DNA of 64,000 nucleotides from an uncultured bacterium (GCA_903919715.1 CAIXJC010000010.1:175246-239245), one strand, 5' to 3'; shown: positions 32,837-42,098, counted from the stretch's first letter. Notes: generated by a model from the sequence alone, not told the origin. Program-made: numbers and translations.

Positions 32837-33673
32837 TTAGTTGCCCGAATAGTCGATGATTCGACTGATTTCGCTTCGAAGATTCGCACGGTGAACGATG
32901 CGATCTAAGAATCCAGCATCTAGCAAAAATTCACTTGTCTGAAAGCCTTCGGGAAGGTCTTGGCGAATCGTCTGCCGAATGACTCGAGGCCCTGCGAAAC
33001 CAATGAGAGCCTTGGGTTCTGCGAAAATCACATCGCCGAGCATTGCAAAACTCGCCGTCACTCCACCAGTCGTTGGATCGGTGAGCACCGAGATGAATAA
33101 CCCTCCAACATCATCGAGTCTTCCTAGCGCTGCGCTAGTCTTAGCCATTTGCATCAGCGAAAATCCAGACTCCTGCATTCGCGCTCCACCAGAGCAACTG
33201 ACGGCAATAAACGGCAAACCATTCTCGGCGGCATGTTCAATTGCACACGTCACTTTTTCGCCGACAACTGATCCCATCGACCCAGCGAGAAAAGTGAAAT
33301 CCAAAACTGCGAGAACAACCTTTCGCCCCTTAATAAATCCAGTCCCAGTCTGTGCGCCATCATTTTCACCGGTAAGTTTCTGCGCTTGAGTGATCCGATC
33401 GGAATAGGCCTTGAGGTCAACGAATTTGAGAGGGTCCGATGGCGCCATCTTCGCATTCATCGGCTCGAACGATCCTGGATCGAGCAGTTGATCGACCCGC
33501 TGCCGACCGCTCATTCGCATGTGATAATCACAGCGTGGACAGACGTGAAGATTCTGTTCGACCGCTTTTCGAAAAAGCGTTTCACCGCAGGCGGGACATT
33601 GCATCCACAAGCCATCAGGAACCGCTCGTTTCGTTGCGGGGGTCGTTGCCACTTCCCATGTCGGTTCTGCCAT
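32837..33673 (-). CDS. accD: Acetyl-CoA carboxylase carboxyltransferase subunit beta
   Basis: 278 aa from the second ATG (33673); a first ATG at 33682 is also in frame. The N-terminal zinc ribbon C-P-A-C-G ... C-P-R-C (about residues 28-52) is complete, and the carboxyltransferase core includes F-L-A-G-S-M-G-S-V-V-G-E-K, S-C-S-G-G-A-R-M-Q-E and G-G-V-T-A-S-F-A-M-L-G-D. AccD with AccA transfers the carboxyl group from biotin to acetyl-CoA, giving malonyl-CoA, the first step of fatty acid synthesis. AccA is not in the window. A TAGGAT box lies 7 bp before the second ATG and overlaps the first, which favours 33673. Confidence 0.93.
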   Translation of the reverse strand: MAEPTWEVATTPATKRAVPDGLWMQCPACGETLFRKAVEQNLHVCPRCDYHMRMSGRQRVDQLLDPGSFEPMNAKMAPSDPLKFVDLKAYSDRITQAQKLTGENDGAQTGTGFIKGRKVVLAVLDFTFLAGSMGSVVGEKVTCAIEHAAENGLPFIAVSCSGGARMQESGFSLMQMAKTSAALGRLDDVGGLFISVLTDPTTGGVTASFAMLGDVIFAEPKALIGFAGPRVIRQTIRQDLPEGFQTSEFLLDAGFLDRIVHRANLRSEISRIIDYSGN

Positions 33674-33680
33674 CGGTGCC

Positions 33681-33686
33681 ATCCTA
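33681..33686 (-). promoter_or_regulatory. -10-like box (TAGGAT) of accD, leaderless spacing
   Basis: On the minus strand TAGGAT, 7 nt, then the second in-frame ATG of accD. It overlaps the first ATG, so use of this box would exclude that start. Confidence 0.4.
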
Positions 33687-33705
33687 GCGACAACCCGCTC
33701 TCAAA

Positions 33706-34389
33706 TCAGCCGCTGCGAAGCGCGGAGATCACCCGCGCATAATTCTTGCTGCCGAAAATTTCGGATCCCGAGACGAGCGCATCGCATCCGGCTCGTCGGC
33801 ACGCTTGGGCGTTCTGCGGAGTGACTCCTCCATCGAGTTCGACCCGCTGCTTGTCGCTGATGCGTTCTCGAATTGCACGAACCTTCGGAAGAGCGGACCG
33901 AAGAAATTTCTGCCCGCTGAAACCTGGATGGACGCTCATCACCAAAAAGAGATTTGCCAACGATAAGAGAGATTCGATTGCGGTCCAGGGAGTCTGAGGT
34001 TTCATTGCGATTCCCGCTGTGGCGCCTTTGGACTGAATCTGCCGAATGAGTGCCGCAGGCTTGGCAACGGTTTCAATGTGAAAGGTCAGATTGTTCGCAC
34101 CCGCTGCAATAAAAGGAGCGACGAAATCCGCAGGGTTCGTGATCATGAGGTGCACATCGATCCATGCACGAGGAGCCGCTCGCCGAACCGCCGCACATAC
34201 CGCCGGTCCCATGGACAGGTTGGGCACAAAGTGCCCGTCCATCACATCGACATGGATATAATCAGCTCCCGCCTTCAAGACCGAGCGAACGTCCTTATCT
34301 AGATTGCCGAAATTCGCTGAGAGAATCGACGGTCCAATGAGTGCCTGGCCGACTGATCGCCGAAAAAGCGGCTCCATTTCTCGAGCCAA
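33706..34389 (-). CDS. rpe: Ribulose-phosphate 3-epimerase
   Basis: 227 aa (TTG start at 34389; ATG at residue 5 is an alternative). TIM-barrel signatures are complete: I-G-P-S-I-L-S-A-N-F near residue 18, Y-I-H-V-D-V-M-D-G-H-F-V-P-N with metal-binding His/Asp, V-H-L-M-I, L-V-M-S-V-H-P-G-F-S-G-Q-K-F and V-E-L-D-G-G-V. It interconverts ribulose 5-phosphate and xylulose 5-phosphate in the pentose phosphate pathway. It lies 2 bp after the thioredoxin-like gene in the minus-strand run, so the gene order is pgk, thioredoxin-like, rpe, accD, all in the same direction. Confidence 0.93.
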   Translation of the reverse strand: MAREMEPLFRRSVGQALIGPSILSANFGNLDKDVRSVLKAGADYIHVDVMDGHFVPNLSMGPAVCAAVRRAAPRAWIDVHLMITNPADFVAPFIAAGANNLTFHIETVAKPAALIRQIQSKGATAGIAMKPQTPWTAIESLLSLANLFLVMSVHPGFSGQKFLRSALPKVRAIRERISDKQRVELDGGVTPQNAQACRRAGCDALVSGSEIFGSKNYARVISALRSG

Positions 34390-34391
34390 AC

Positions 34392-35504
34392 TTAAGGCGT
34401 CCCAACTGGAACTGTTACGGGAACGGTTGTTGGCTTTTCACCAGTCGCCGAAGGTGCCGACGTGACCGCTGGTACTGCGACCTTGGTTCCCCGCTTCACG
34501 GCTAATTCATACGCATCGAGCGTGGGCTTGTAAGAACTCTTTGCTGATGGGCTTGCCAATCGCATCGCCTTCTTCTGTGCTTCCACAGCCTTGGCGAATT
34601 CTCCTCGCGCATAAAAAACTGATGCGATCGTCGAATTGGCGCTTGGGTCTCCGCTTGAAGCAGATTTCAACATTGCTTCAGCCGCAACGAGCGCAAGGTC
34701 GTTGTCATAAATGCTCACTCGTGGATCAGATGAAAGCGTCAGAGCGAGATCATGAAGTGCCGTTGCATCTCCAGCCGCTGCGAATGCCGTCGTCAACTCT
34801 TTCGCATAATTCTTCGCTCCAACAGTGTTCTTCTCGTCGTTGAGCATGACTCGGTATTTTTCAATCGAAACATCAGAGAAGACCGTTGGGTCGAGCGCAA
34901 TCACTTCGTCAAATCGGCGATAGCCATCCTTGAAGTTTTTAGCATTGATCGCATTCCGTGCCGCATCCAAGATGGGCGCTGCCTTCTTCGACAGGACGGG
35001 GTCGTATCGCCCTGTCAAGGAAAGCTTCACAGCTCTGGCGAATTCTGGATCCATCGGATGTCCGATATAAACAATCTTGTTGTTCTGACCGATGACAAAT
35101 GCGCAAGGGATTCCAATCTGTCCAGCTGCCTGCATGTAAGCGCTATTGATCTTCTTCTCAGGGTCAAGCGCAACCGTGTACGACATCTGACTTCCCTGCT
35201 TGCGCACAAATGGCTCGACCTTGGCGCGCGTTTCATCGCTCACACCGATCACTTCGAGTCCATTGGCATGCTGCGCTTGATAGAGTTCATTGATGTGCGG
35301 GATCGACACTTTGCATGGACCGCACCATGTTGCCCAGAATTCAACCACGCGAACCTTTGGGTTCGTTACTGCTTCGCCTTGCACAAATTCAAGACCGTCA
35401 ATTGATGGTGCCGTCGCGCCGACAGCAAGCTTCGGAGCATCTTGCGGAATAGGTGCGAGGGCAAGCAGTGTCAGAGTGGCGCAAGCAATGATGATGTTTC
35501 GCAT
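34392..35504 (-). CDS. Exported TlpA-like thioredoxin protein with helical C-terminal domain
   Basis: 370 aa. Signal peptide about 1-19 (A-L-T-L-type core ending near A-P-I-P). The TlpA/ResA-type fold covers about 25-165: V-R-V-V-E-F-W-A-T-W-C-G-P-C-K near residue 52, with redox pair C-G-P-C, then E-V-I-G-V-S-D and I-G-I-P-C-A-F-V-I-G. The remaining ~190 residues are helical, with a repeating pattern of Ala/Leu/Lys-rich helices like TPR units (A-V-A-A-E-A-M-L-K-S, A-K-A-V-E-A-Q-K-K-A-M-R-L). A low-complexity Val/Pro/Thr tail ends the protein. It likely reduces or oxidises envelope disulfides. Placement between pgk and rpe is unexplained. Confidence 0.8.
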   Translation of the reverse strand: MRNIIIACATLTLLALAPIPQDAPKLAVGATAPSIDGLEFVQGEAVTNPKVRVVEFWATWCGPCKVSIPHINELYQAQHANGLEVIGVSDETRAKVEPFVRKQGSQMSYTVALDPEKKINSAYMQAAGQIGIPCAFVIGQNNKIVYIGHPMDPEFARAVKLSLTGRYDPVLSKKAAPILDAARNAINAKNFKDGYRRFDEVIALDPTVFSDVSIEKYRVMLNDEKNTVGAKNYAKELTTAFAAAGDATALHDLALTLSSDPRVSIYDNDLALVAAEAMLKSASSGDPSANSTIASVFYARGEFAKAVEAQKKAMRLASPSAKSSYKPTLDAYELAVKRGTKVAVPAVTSAPSATGEKPTTVPVTVPVGTP

Positions 35505-35525
35505 GGGGAAGATGTCCTCTACTTT

Positions 35526-36767
35526 CTACGCTTTACTATAACCGATGATCGGTGCTGGATCGAGCGCATTGAGACAAACAAAGTCTTTCCCTTCGAGCAT
35601 CTCAAGCGATGCACCACCACCAGTGGAAATGTGACTGAATTGCTCGGCAGCCCCCGCCGCTTCAACTGCGGCCGCCGTGTCGCCACCACCCGCCACGCTT
35701 GTGGCGCCGTGCACTGTGGCTTCGACCACAGCCTTGACCAACTGGAAGGTTCCTTCGTGAAAAGGTGCAGTTTCGAACGCACCCACCGGGCCATTCCACA
35801 CGATCGTCTTGGCAGCTTTCAGGATTTCCGAAAACCTCGCAACCGTTGCTGGGCCAATGTCCAGTCCCATGAGTTCATCGGGGATCCCACCAACAACGAT
35901 GCGCGTTGGCGTTCCAAGCACGAGAGCTTCGCCGCACACATGGTCGACTGGCAATTCGATCTTTGTCGAGTGCTCCTTCGCAAACTGCAGGATCGATCGA
36001 GCCTCATCAAGCATTTTCTCCTGCACGAGGCTTCGCCCAATTGGCGTCCCAAGCGCCTTTAAGAATGTGTAAGCCATCGCACCACCAATGAGAATCGTGT
36101 CCACACGGCCACACAAATTTCGAAGGGCAACAAGTTTGTCTGAGACCTTTGCGCCGCCGACGATTGCGACGAACGGTTTCGCTGGAGCATCCACAACTCC
36201 CTTGAGATAGCGAATTTCTCGCTCGAGCAACTTCCCAGCAACACAGGGTTTTCCCTGCGCTCGAAACTCCATCGGCAATGCGAACATCGATGCATCCGAT
36301 CGATGCGATGCACCAAACGCATCGTTGCAGTACGCATCTGCATACTTTGCAAGCACTGCCGCGAGAGTTGCATCTCCCTTCTTCTCCCCCTTTTCAAATC
36401 GCAGATTTTCCAAGAGCAACGATTCGCCCGGTTGAAGCGCCGCCGCTGCCTGCGCCGCAGAGTCGTCAGTCGGGCGCGCTCCAATTAAGCGCAAATTGCG
36501 AAGCGCTGGCGAAAGTTGCCGGAGACGATCAGCCACTGGTGCGACGCTGAATTCTGCTTCATAGCCAACGCCTTCTGGTCGACCGAGATGCGTCGCCATA
36601 ATGACGCTTCCGCCTCGGTTCAGGATCGATTCGATCGTTGGAAGAGTCAGCCGAATTCGCCGATCGTCGGTGATTCGACCTCCATCATCTTGCGGCACGT
36701 TGAAATCGGTGCGGACAAAGATTCGACGTCCGGCGACATCGAGCTGGTCGATCGTTCGTGGCTTCAT
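35526..36767 (-). CDS. pgk: Phosphoglycerate kinase
   Basis: 413 aa from the ATG at 36767, the usual Pgk length. Substrate motif R-R-I-F-V-R-T-D-F-N-V-P (about 14-25), D-R-R-I-R-L-T-L-P-T, T-H-L-G-R-P-E-G, the nucleotide-binding V-A-I-V-G-G-A-K-V-S-D-K, and the C-terminal G-G-G-D-T-A-A-A-V and S-H-I-S-T-G-G-G-A-S-L-E-M-L-E-G-K are all present. It transfers phosphate between 1,3-bisphosphoglycerate and ADP in glycolysis/gluconeogenesis. The start is set by homology and by a TACCCT box 7 bp upstream; the frame runs seven codons further into the miaA leader. It heads the long minus-strand run. Confidence 0.95.
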   Translation of the reverse strand: MKPRTIDQLDVAGRRIFVRTDFNVPQDDGGRITDDRRIRLTLPTIESILNRGGSVIMATHLGRPEGVGYEAEFSVAPVADRLRQLSPALRNLRLIGARPTDDSAAQAAAALQPGESLLLENLRFEKGEKKGDATLAAVLAKYADAYCNDAFGASHRSDASMFALPMEFRAQGKPCVAGKLLEREIRYLKGVVDAPAKPFVAIVGGAKVSDKLVALRNLCGRVDTILIGGAMAYTFLKALGTPIGRSLVQEKMLDEARSILQFAKEHSTKIELPVDHVCGEALVLGTPTRIVVGGIPDELMGLDIGPATVARFSEILKAAKTIVWNGPVGAFETAPFHEGTFQLVKAVVEATVHGATSVAGGGDTAAAVEAAGAAEQFSHISTGGGASLEMLEGKDFVCLNALDPAPIIGYSKA

Positions 36768-36774
36768 CGCCAAG

Positions 36775-36780
36775 AGGGTA
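36775..36780 (-). promoter_or_regulatory. -10-like box (TACCCT) of pgk, leaderless spacing
   Basis: On the minus strand TACCCT, 7 nt, ATG at 36767. It lies between the divergent pgk and miaA starts, only 29 bp apart. Confidence 0.4.
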
Positions 36781-36796
36781 CAACTCATTTGTTCTC

Positions 36797-37744
36797 GTGG
36801 AAATTCCCCCCGTCATCCTGATTCTCGGTCCAACAGCAAGCGGAAAAAGCGCCCTCGCACTTTTGCTTGCAGAACTCATGGGCGGCAAGGCGGAAATCGT
36901 CAGTGCAGATTCGATGCAGATCTACCGAGGAATGGACATTGGTACCGCCAAGCCTTCGCTCGCTGAGCGATCGCACATTCCACATCATCTCATCGATGTG
37001 GCGGATCCATACGAGGAAGGATTTACTGTCGAGCGCTGGCTTGAAGGCGCTCATGCTGCGATCGAAACGATTCAGCGAAGTGGCAAATCGGCGATCGTGG
37101 TGGGCGGTACGAATTTATATGTTCAAGCACTTCTCGCTGGACTCTTCGAAGGTCCCGCTGCTGACGAAACGCTGCGTGCCACTCTGCGCGATCTCTCTCT
37201 TGCAGAGCTTCGCGCTCGACTCATCGCCATCGATCCAGCTTCTGCCGAGCGAATTCATCCAAACGATCAACGCAGAACGATCCGTGCGATTGAAGTCACA
37301 ACCCTCACTGGAATTGCGCTGAGCGTGCATCAAACACAGTGGAATTCGCGTGGCCCGACCTTGCCGACTGGTTGGCAATGTTTGGGACTTCTGCCAGATC
37401 CCAAGTCCAATGCAACATCGATCAATCGCAGAGTGAAGACGATGATGGAGAGCGGCTTCCTTGACGAGGTCCGTCGACTTCTGGCTGTCGCACCGCTGGG
37501 ACGCCAAGCCGGCGAGGCCGTTGGATACCGCGAACTTGCGCAGAGCATCTCAGGGACGCTCCCTCTCGATGACGCATTCGAGGCGATCAAGATTCGAACC
37601 CGCAAGTTGGCTCGTCAGCAGCGGACTTGGCTCAGGCGTTTTCGGCACATCGAACGGTCGAGTTGGTCGTTAGAACCCTGCGATGGGGAAAAAAACTATG
37701 AATTTTTCTGGGAGGTTCTCGGACTCAGCAATCGCACTTCCTAG
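36797..37744 (+). CDS. miaA: tRNA dimethylallyltransferase
   Basis: 315 aa from the GTG at 36797, chosen because homology begins immediately (I-L-I-L-G-P-T-A-S-G-K-S-A, P-loop). D-S-M-Q-I-Y-R-G-M-D-I-G-T-A-K-P, H-H-L-I-D and G-G-T-N-L-Y-V-Q-A-L match MiaA. The C-terminal part includes G-Y-R-E-L and R-T-R-K-L-A-R-Q-Q-R-T-W. MiaA transfers a dimethylallyl group from DMAPP to A37 of tRNAs that read codons starting with U, linking tRNA modification to the isoprenoid pathway, whose genes dxs, ispG and ispA are also in this window. It is divergent from pgk. Confidence 0.93.
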   Translation: MEIPPVILILGPTASGKSALALLLAELMGGKAEIVSADSMQIYRGMDIGTAKPSLAERSHIPHHLIDVADPYEEGFTVERWLEGAHAAIETIQRSGKSAIVVGGTNLYVQALLAGLFEGPAADETLRATLRDLSLAELRARLIAIDPASAERIHPNDQRRTIRAIEVTTLTGIALSVHQTQWNSRGPTLPTGWQCLGLLPDPKSNATSINRRVKTMMESGFLDEVRRLLAVAPLGRQAGEAVGYRELAQSISGTLPLDDAFEAIKIRTRKLARQQRTWLRRFRHIERSSWSLEPCDGEKNYEFFWEVLGLSNRTS

Positions 37745-37810
37745 GCAAATAAGTGAAAAATATTAGTGAATCCTTGGGGAGGCGACCTCATCATGCCGAT
37801 GCCGAGAGAC

Positions 37811-37838
37811 TTGACAATCTGAAATGTGACCCCATGAT
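37811..37838 (+). promoter_or_regulatory. Candidate topA promoter (TTGACA, 16 bp, CATGAT)
   Basis: A perfect -35 hexamer TTGACA (37811-37816) is 16 bp before CATGAT (37833-37838; four of six match TATAAT). The start codon is 11 bp further, so the leader would be about 5 nt. Confidence 0.45.
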
Positions 37839-37849
37839 CTCCCCCGCCG

Positions 37850-40639
37850 ATGGCTAAAAAAACCAAAAAAACTGAGAAGTCCACCCCGAAGGCTCCTAAG
37901 AAGCCCGCTGTAACCGGAATTGCAAAGGCGCCGAAGGCCAAATCCACAGCGGTAAAAACGGGCGACGACTCCTATCAACTGGTCATCGTCGAGAGCCCCG
38001 CCAAGGCGAAGACCATCGAGAAGTATCTCGGTAGCAGATACGTCGTTCGAGCGAGCATTGGACACATTCGTGATCTACCAAAGAGCGCACCCAAGGGAGT
38101 GAAGCAACCAGTCCCAGGTGTCGACCTCGCCACATTTGACCCGACTTATGTTGTCGACGATGCGAAGTTAAAGACGGTCAGCGAACTCAAGAAACTCGCA
38201 AAGTCAGCGAGCGGAATCTGGTTTGCAACAGATCTTGATCGTGAGGGAGAAGCAATTGCATGGCACCTTGCGGTCATTCTCGGGATTGATCCACTCGAAG
38301 CCAAGCGAGTCGTGTTTGATGCCGTCACCAAGTCCGATGTTGCCGAAGCTTTTAAGCATCCACGATCGATCGATATGAATCGCGTCGATGCGCAGCAAGC
38401 GCGCCGAATTCTCGACCGCGTCGTTGGATATCTGGTCTCGCCAGTTTTATGGAAGAAGGTTGCTGGTGGACTCAGCGCAGGCCGAGTGCAGAGTCCGGCA
38501 ACTCGATTGATCGTCGACCGTGAGCGCGAGATCGCAGCATTTACTCCCGACGAATCTTGGGCAATGACTGCGACGATGGCGCTTGACCCCGCAATGGCGG
38601 CAACTCTTGCACCGCAGTGGAATGCCTTCCATGCGAAAAAGGATGAACGCGGCCGAGGACCATTCGTTCGTGATCGAATGGCGTGGCTCGCAGAACATAA
38701 GGGACTCGAATGCGAACTGGTCGAAGTCGCAGGAATCCCATTCAAAGTTGAAGCGGACAAAGATGCAACGACCGATCTTTCCCCAACTGTCGTTCGTGCC
38801 GCTGAAGCCGCAGGACTTCTCGATGTCAAAGTGCAACGAACGACTGACGCCGATGCACGGGGGCGCGCAAAGTCCAAGGCGACGCTCGTCGGTCGACTCG
38901 ACGCCGCTGCTCGATACGCGGTCGATTCAATCGAAACGAGCCGAACGAAATCGAAACCGTACCCCCCCTTCATCACGAGCACGCTTCAGCAGGCAGCGTC
39001 GGGAAAGCTGGGGTTCGCGACCGACCGCACGATGCGCGTTGCGCAGCAACTCTATGAAGGCATCGACATCCCAGGCGAAGGCCGCGTCGGTCTGATCTCG
39101 TATATGAGAACAGACAGCACGAATCTTTCTACTGAAGCAATCACTCGAGCGCGCTCATTTATCAAATCGAATTATGGCGATCGATACCTTCCCGATTCGC
39201 CGCGCAGATATTCCAGCAGCAACGCTGCTGCACAAGAAGCGCACGAAGCAATTCGCCCGACCGATCCTGCACGGACGCCTGAAGCACTCGCTGGTTCTTT
39301 GACCGAAGAACAGTTCAAACTCTATGGACTCATCTGGCGAGGATTCGTCGCATGCCAAATGGTCGAAGCAGAGTGGGATTCCACTGCGATCAGGCTCGTG
39401 CGCAGCGACAAGAAAACTGGCGCGACCTTTAAAGCGAATGGACGAGTCTTGGTTTTCGACGGTTGCTACCGAGCCTCCGGCATTCCAACTTCAGACAGCG
39501 AACAGAATCTGCCGAGTGTGAAACAAGGCGATCTCTCCGCACCTTTTTCGATTGAACCGGAGCAGAAGTTCTCAAGCCCGCCACCGCGATTCAGCGAAGC
39601 AACTCTCGTAAAAGAGCTTGAAAAAGCAGGAATTGGACGTCCTTCGACATATGCCAGCATCATCCGCACAATCCAAGAACGGGAATACGTCGAACAGGTT
39701 GACCGACGTTTTTACGCGACAGATCTTGGGATGGCAGTCACGGATTTCTTGGTGGATGCATTCCCAACGAACTTCGTCGAAATTGATTACACGCGGCGAA
39801 TCGAAGAAGAACTGGATGCAATCGCGCAAGGCAAAGAAGCGTGGCAGAAAATGCTCAAGCGAACAACTCGAACATTGGAACCCCTGCTCGAGAGTGCGAA
39901 ACTGCTTGACCACGTGAAATCGATTCGAGTCTCTGCGCCGTACGCCTGTCCAATGTGTGGCTCACGCACCGAGTATCGACTCGGCAAAGGCGGACGCTTT
40001 CTTTCGTGCAGCAGTTATCCAGAATGCAAATACGCCAATGCCGTTGATCGCCAAGGGCGACCGCTGATCCCTGAAAAACTCGATCTCGTTTCGCCCAATG
40101 GCGTTGCGATGGTCAAACGCCACGGCAAATTCGGCGACTTTCTCGTCGAGGATTTACCACGACCCGAGAAGCCCAAAAAGACCAGGAAGAAAACGAGCAA
40201 GAAGTCCAAAGTTGGCGATGCCATACCCGAAGTCGAACCCGCGAAGCCAACTCAATTCATCTTGAACGTCGACCGCAAAGGTGGCTTGAAATTGCCTTCC
40301 GCGCCAGCATATTTGACTGATCTGCCCTGTCCGAAATGTGCATCACCGATGAATCTTCGCGACGGAAAACGCGGCGCATGGCTTGGGTGCAGTCGATTTC
40401 CAAAGTGCCGCGGGCGTGAGAGTTTCACGAAGTTGCCTGAGGACAAACAAAAGGAACTTCAGAAGGCGCTCGATAATCACCTCAAGGGATTTACCAAAGT
40501 CGTCGTGACTCGTCACGACGGAAGTCCGATCCCTGAAGGCACTCCAATTGAACTCCTCGCACTTCCAGGTGGCGTGCAGGAACTTGCCATTCATCCTGAC
40601 TTCGTGCGAGAACAAGCGACAACAGCCAAAGCTGGTTGA
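37850..40639 (+). CDS. topA: DNA topoisomerase I
   Basis: 929 aa. A Lys/Ala/Pro/Thr-rich N-terminal tail of about 42 residues precedes the Toprim domain (L-V-I-V-E-S-P-A-K-A-K-T-I near 46-58, with D-L-D-R-E-G-E-A-I-A-W near 123). The nucleophile is Tyr418 in L-I-S-Y-M-R-T-D-S-T. Two C-terminal zinc-ribbon units start at about residues 700 (C-P-M-C-G ... C-S-S-Y-P-E-C) and 827 (C-P-K-C-A ... C-S-R-F-P-K-C), separated by a Lys-rich stretch. It relaxes negative supercoils by a single-strand passage mechanism. The Lys-rich tail may help DNA binding. It lies alone between miaA and the NupG-like gene. Confidence 0.96.
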   Translation: MAKKTKKTEKSTPKAPKKPAVTGIAKAPKAKSTAVKTGDDSYQLVIVESPAKAKTIEKYLGSRYVVRASIGHIRDLPKSAPKGVKQPVPGVDLATFDPTYVVDDAKLKTVSELKKLAKSASGIWFATDLDREGEAIAWHLAVILGIDPLEAKRVVFDAVTKSDVAEAFKHPRSIDMNRVDAQQARRILDRVVGYLVSPVLWKKVAGGLSAGRVQSPATRLIVDREREIAAFTPDESWAMTATMALDPAMAATLAPQWNAFHAKKDERGRGPFVRDRMAWLAEHKGLECELVEVAGIPFKVEADKDATTDLSPTVVRAAEAAGLLDVKVQRTTDADARGRAKSKATLVGRLDAAARYAVDSIETSRTKSKPYPPFITSTLQQAASGKLGFATDRTMRVAQQLYEGIDIPGEGRVGLISYMRTDSTNLSTEAITRARSFIKSNYGDRYLPDSPRRYSSSNAAAQEAHEAIRPTDPARTPEALAGSLTEEQFKLYGLIWRGFVACQMVEAEWDSTAIRLVRSDKKTGATFKANGRVLVFDGCYRASGIPTSDSEQNLPSVKQGDLSAPFSIEPEQKFSSPPPRFSEATLVKELEKAGIGRPSTYASIIRTIQEREYVEQVDRRFYATDLGMAVTDFLVDAFPTNFVEIDYTRRIEEELDAIAQGKEAWQKMLKRTTRTLEPLLESAKLLDHVKSIRVSAPYACPMCGSRTEYRLGKGGRFLSCSSYPECKYANAVDRQGRPLIPEKLDLVSPNGVAMVKRHGKFGDFLVEDLPRPEKPKKTRKKTSKKSKVGDAIPEVEPAKPTQFILNVDRKGGLKLPSAPAYLTDLPCPKCASPMNLRDGKRGAWLGCSRFPKCRGRESFTKLPEDKQKELQKALDNHLKGFTKVVVTRHDGSPIPEGTPIELLALPGGVQELAIHPDFVREQATTAKAG

Positions 40640-40675
40640 GCCTTAGAACGAGAAGGACAAGAAGGACAAGAAGGA

Positions 40676-42022
40676 TTAGTGCTTGGCTCTCAGCAGTGCG
40701 GAGCGCTTCCCCGCCTTCGCGTCATAAAACAGAAGCAGCGCGAGCAAACATCCAAGCGCTACAAACATCGGAACGCCGAAAAGCCGTTCGTAATTCATCT
40801 TGCCATCGACGGTCGCCCAATCGGCGACCCGTCCAGCCGCCATACTTCCAACGATCACTCCGAATCCAATGATGACCATGTTGTACAAGCTCTGCGCGCT
40901 TGCTCGAACATCGTCTGAAGTCTCCTCATCAACAACCATAAAGCTGACAAAGATGAAACATCCAAAACAAAATCCGTGCAGTGCGATACCGGCGATCAAC
41001 ACCATGACCTCTGGAATTCCAGTCATTGCCGCAATTTTGTTCGAAAACGCGAAGAGGAACATGCGAAGTGCGTACGCCACGACTCCCGCGGCAAGCAACG
41101 TTTTTCGAGAATGCTTGATCGCAAGGATCGGAATCAATGCAAGCACGAGTACTTCACTCATTTGTCCGATAGTCATCAGCCCACCGCCACCAACTCCAAA
41201 GATATTGTTCACGAACTTTGTAAAAGAATCTTCACCAGCGGCAGCCTGAAATGTGCCGACGAAACCAGACGTGTGAACAAAATAGAATTGATGAAGGCAC
41301 GAAATCGGAACGGCCAACAGAAAGAGCACAATGAGCGGCTGATACCGAACAGCAGAAAGTGCCTCCAGTGTTGCATTTCGCTCCTTGCCCTTGGCTGGCG
41401 GGGTTGCCGGAAGAGTGAAGCAATAGATCCCCATGAGAATTCCTAAAACCCCCGAGAGGCGAAACGCACTCGACATCCCAGCGAACTGCGCAGCAGCAAT
41501 CTCTGCGGGAGTTCCGCTACTTGGAGTGTGTTGATACAAGAGCCACTGCCCCATCCCGATTCCCACAACGATCCAGCCCACCGTTCCCCACAATCGAACT
41601 TTCCCAAAGTCTCGGTCGCGGTCAACATGGTGCAGCGTGATCGAATTGGTCAACGGGAGCGTCGGCGAATAGACGATGCTGTAAATCAAACTGAACACGA
41701 GAAAACCAGTGAGCGTTTCAATCTGGGCAAGTTGAAAGACCAAGATTCCACCAATAATATGGCTGATTCCAAGGTATTTTTCAGTATTGAAATATCGATC
41801 CGCAATCTGGCCCGCGACGAACGGGGCAACGATTGCGCCCACTGCGCCAACTGCGAAGGCGTATCCAATATCAGTGGGCGTGAACTTTCGAACGTTAAAC
41901 AGGTAGGGCCACAAGATCGGCAACCACGCCCCCCAAATTGCGTACTGAAGCAACATCATTACCGAGAGACGGGTCCGAACCCATGCGACCATCGATTGAG
42001 AACTGAGGCGAACGTTCGACAT
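40676..42022 (-). CDS. NupG/XapB-type nucleoside:H+ symporter family MFS protein
   Basis: 448 aa with about 12 helices. N-terminal L-S-V-M-M-L-L-Q-Y-A-I-W-G-A-W-L-P near residue 20, the A-D-R-Y-F loop and V-R-L-W-G-T-V-G-W-I (about 142-151) match the nucleoside:proton symporter branch of the MFS (NupG, XapB and their planctomycete relatives). It imports nucleosides or similar compounds with protons; substrate not certain. ATG at 42022 follows AAGGAG with about 10 nt spacing, so it has a conventional leader. It is divergent from ispG, 76 bp apart. Confidence 0.82.
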   Translation of the reverse strand: MSNVRLSSQSMVAWVRTRLSVMMLLQYAIWGAWLPILWPYLFNVRKFTPTDIGYAFAVGAVGAIVAPFVAGQIADRYFNTEKYLGISHIIGGILVFQLAQIETLTGFLVFSLIYSIVYSPTLPLTNSITLHHVDRDRDFGKVRLWGTVGWIVVGIGMGQWLLYQHTPSSGTPAEIAAAQFAGMSSAFRLSGVLGILMGIYCFTLPATPPAKGKERNATLEALSAVRYQPLIVLFLLAVPISCLHQFYFVHTSGFVGTFQAAAGEDSFTKFVNNIFGVGGGGLMTIGQMSEVLVLALIPILAIKHSRKTLLAAGVVAYALRMFLFAFSNKIAAMTGIPEVMVLIAGIALHGFCFGCFIFVSFMVVDEETSDDVRASAQSLYNMVIIGFGVIVGSMAAGRVADWATVDGKMNYERLFGVPMFVALGCLLALLLFYDAKAGKRSALLRAKH

Positions 42023-42086
42023 ATTGAGAGAATCTCCTTATCAGGCAAGAGTAAGGAATCGCCGCCATTCTGTCGAACAAAGTCCG

Positions 42087-42092
42087 TACACT
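42087..42092 (+). promoter_or_regulatory. -10 box (TACACT) of ispG, leaderless spacing
   Basis: TACACT, 6 nt (GCTTCG), ATG at 42099. The homology to IspG begins right after this ATG, supporting the choice over the upstream GTG/ATG candidates. Confidence 0.5.
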
Positions 42093-42098
42093 GCTTCG

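Noticed and set aside
37744..37850. A small RNA or tRNA between miaA and topA
   Set aside because: No cloverleaf or strong hairpin; the gap is explained by a TTGACA-type promoter for topA.
40651..40677. Triple 9-bp AGAAGGACA repeat after topA
   Set aside because: It is a short purine-rich low-complexity stretch between two stop codons with no hairpin; slippage explains it.
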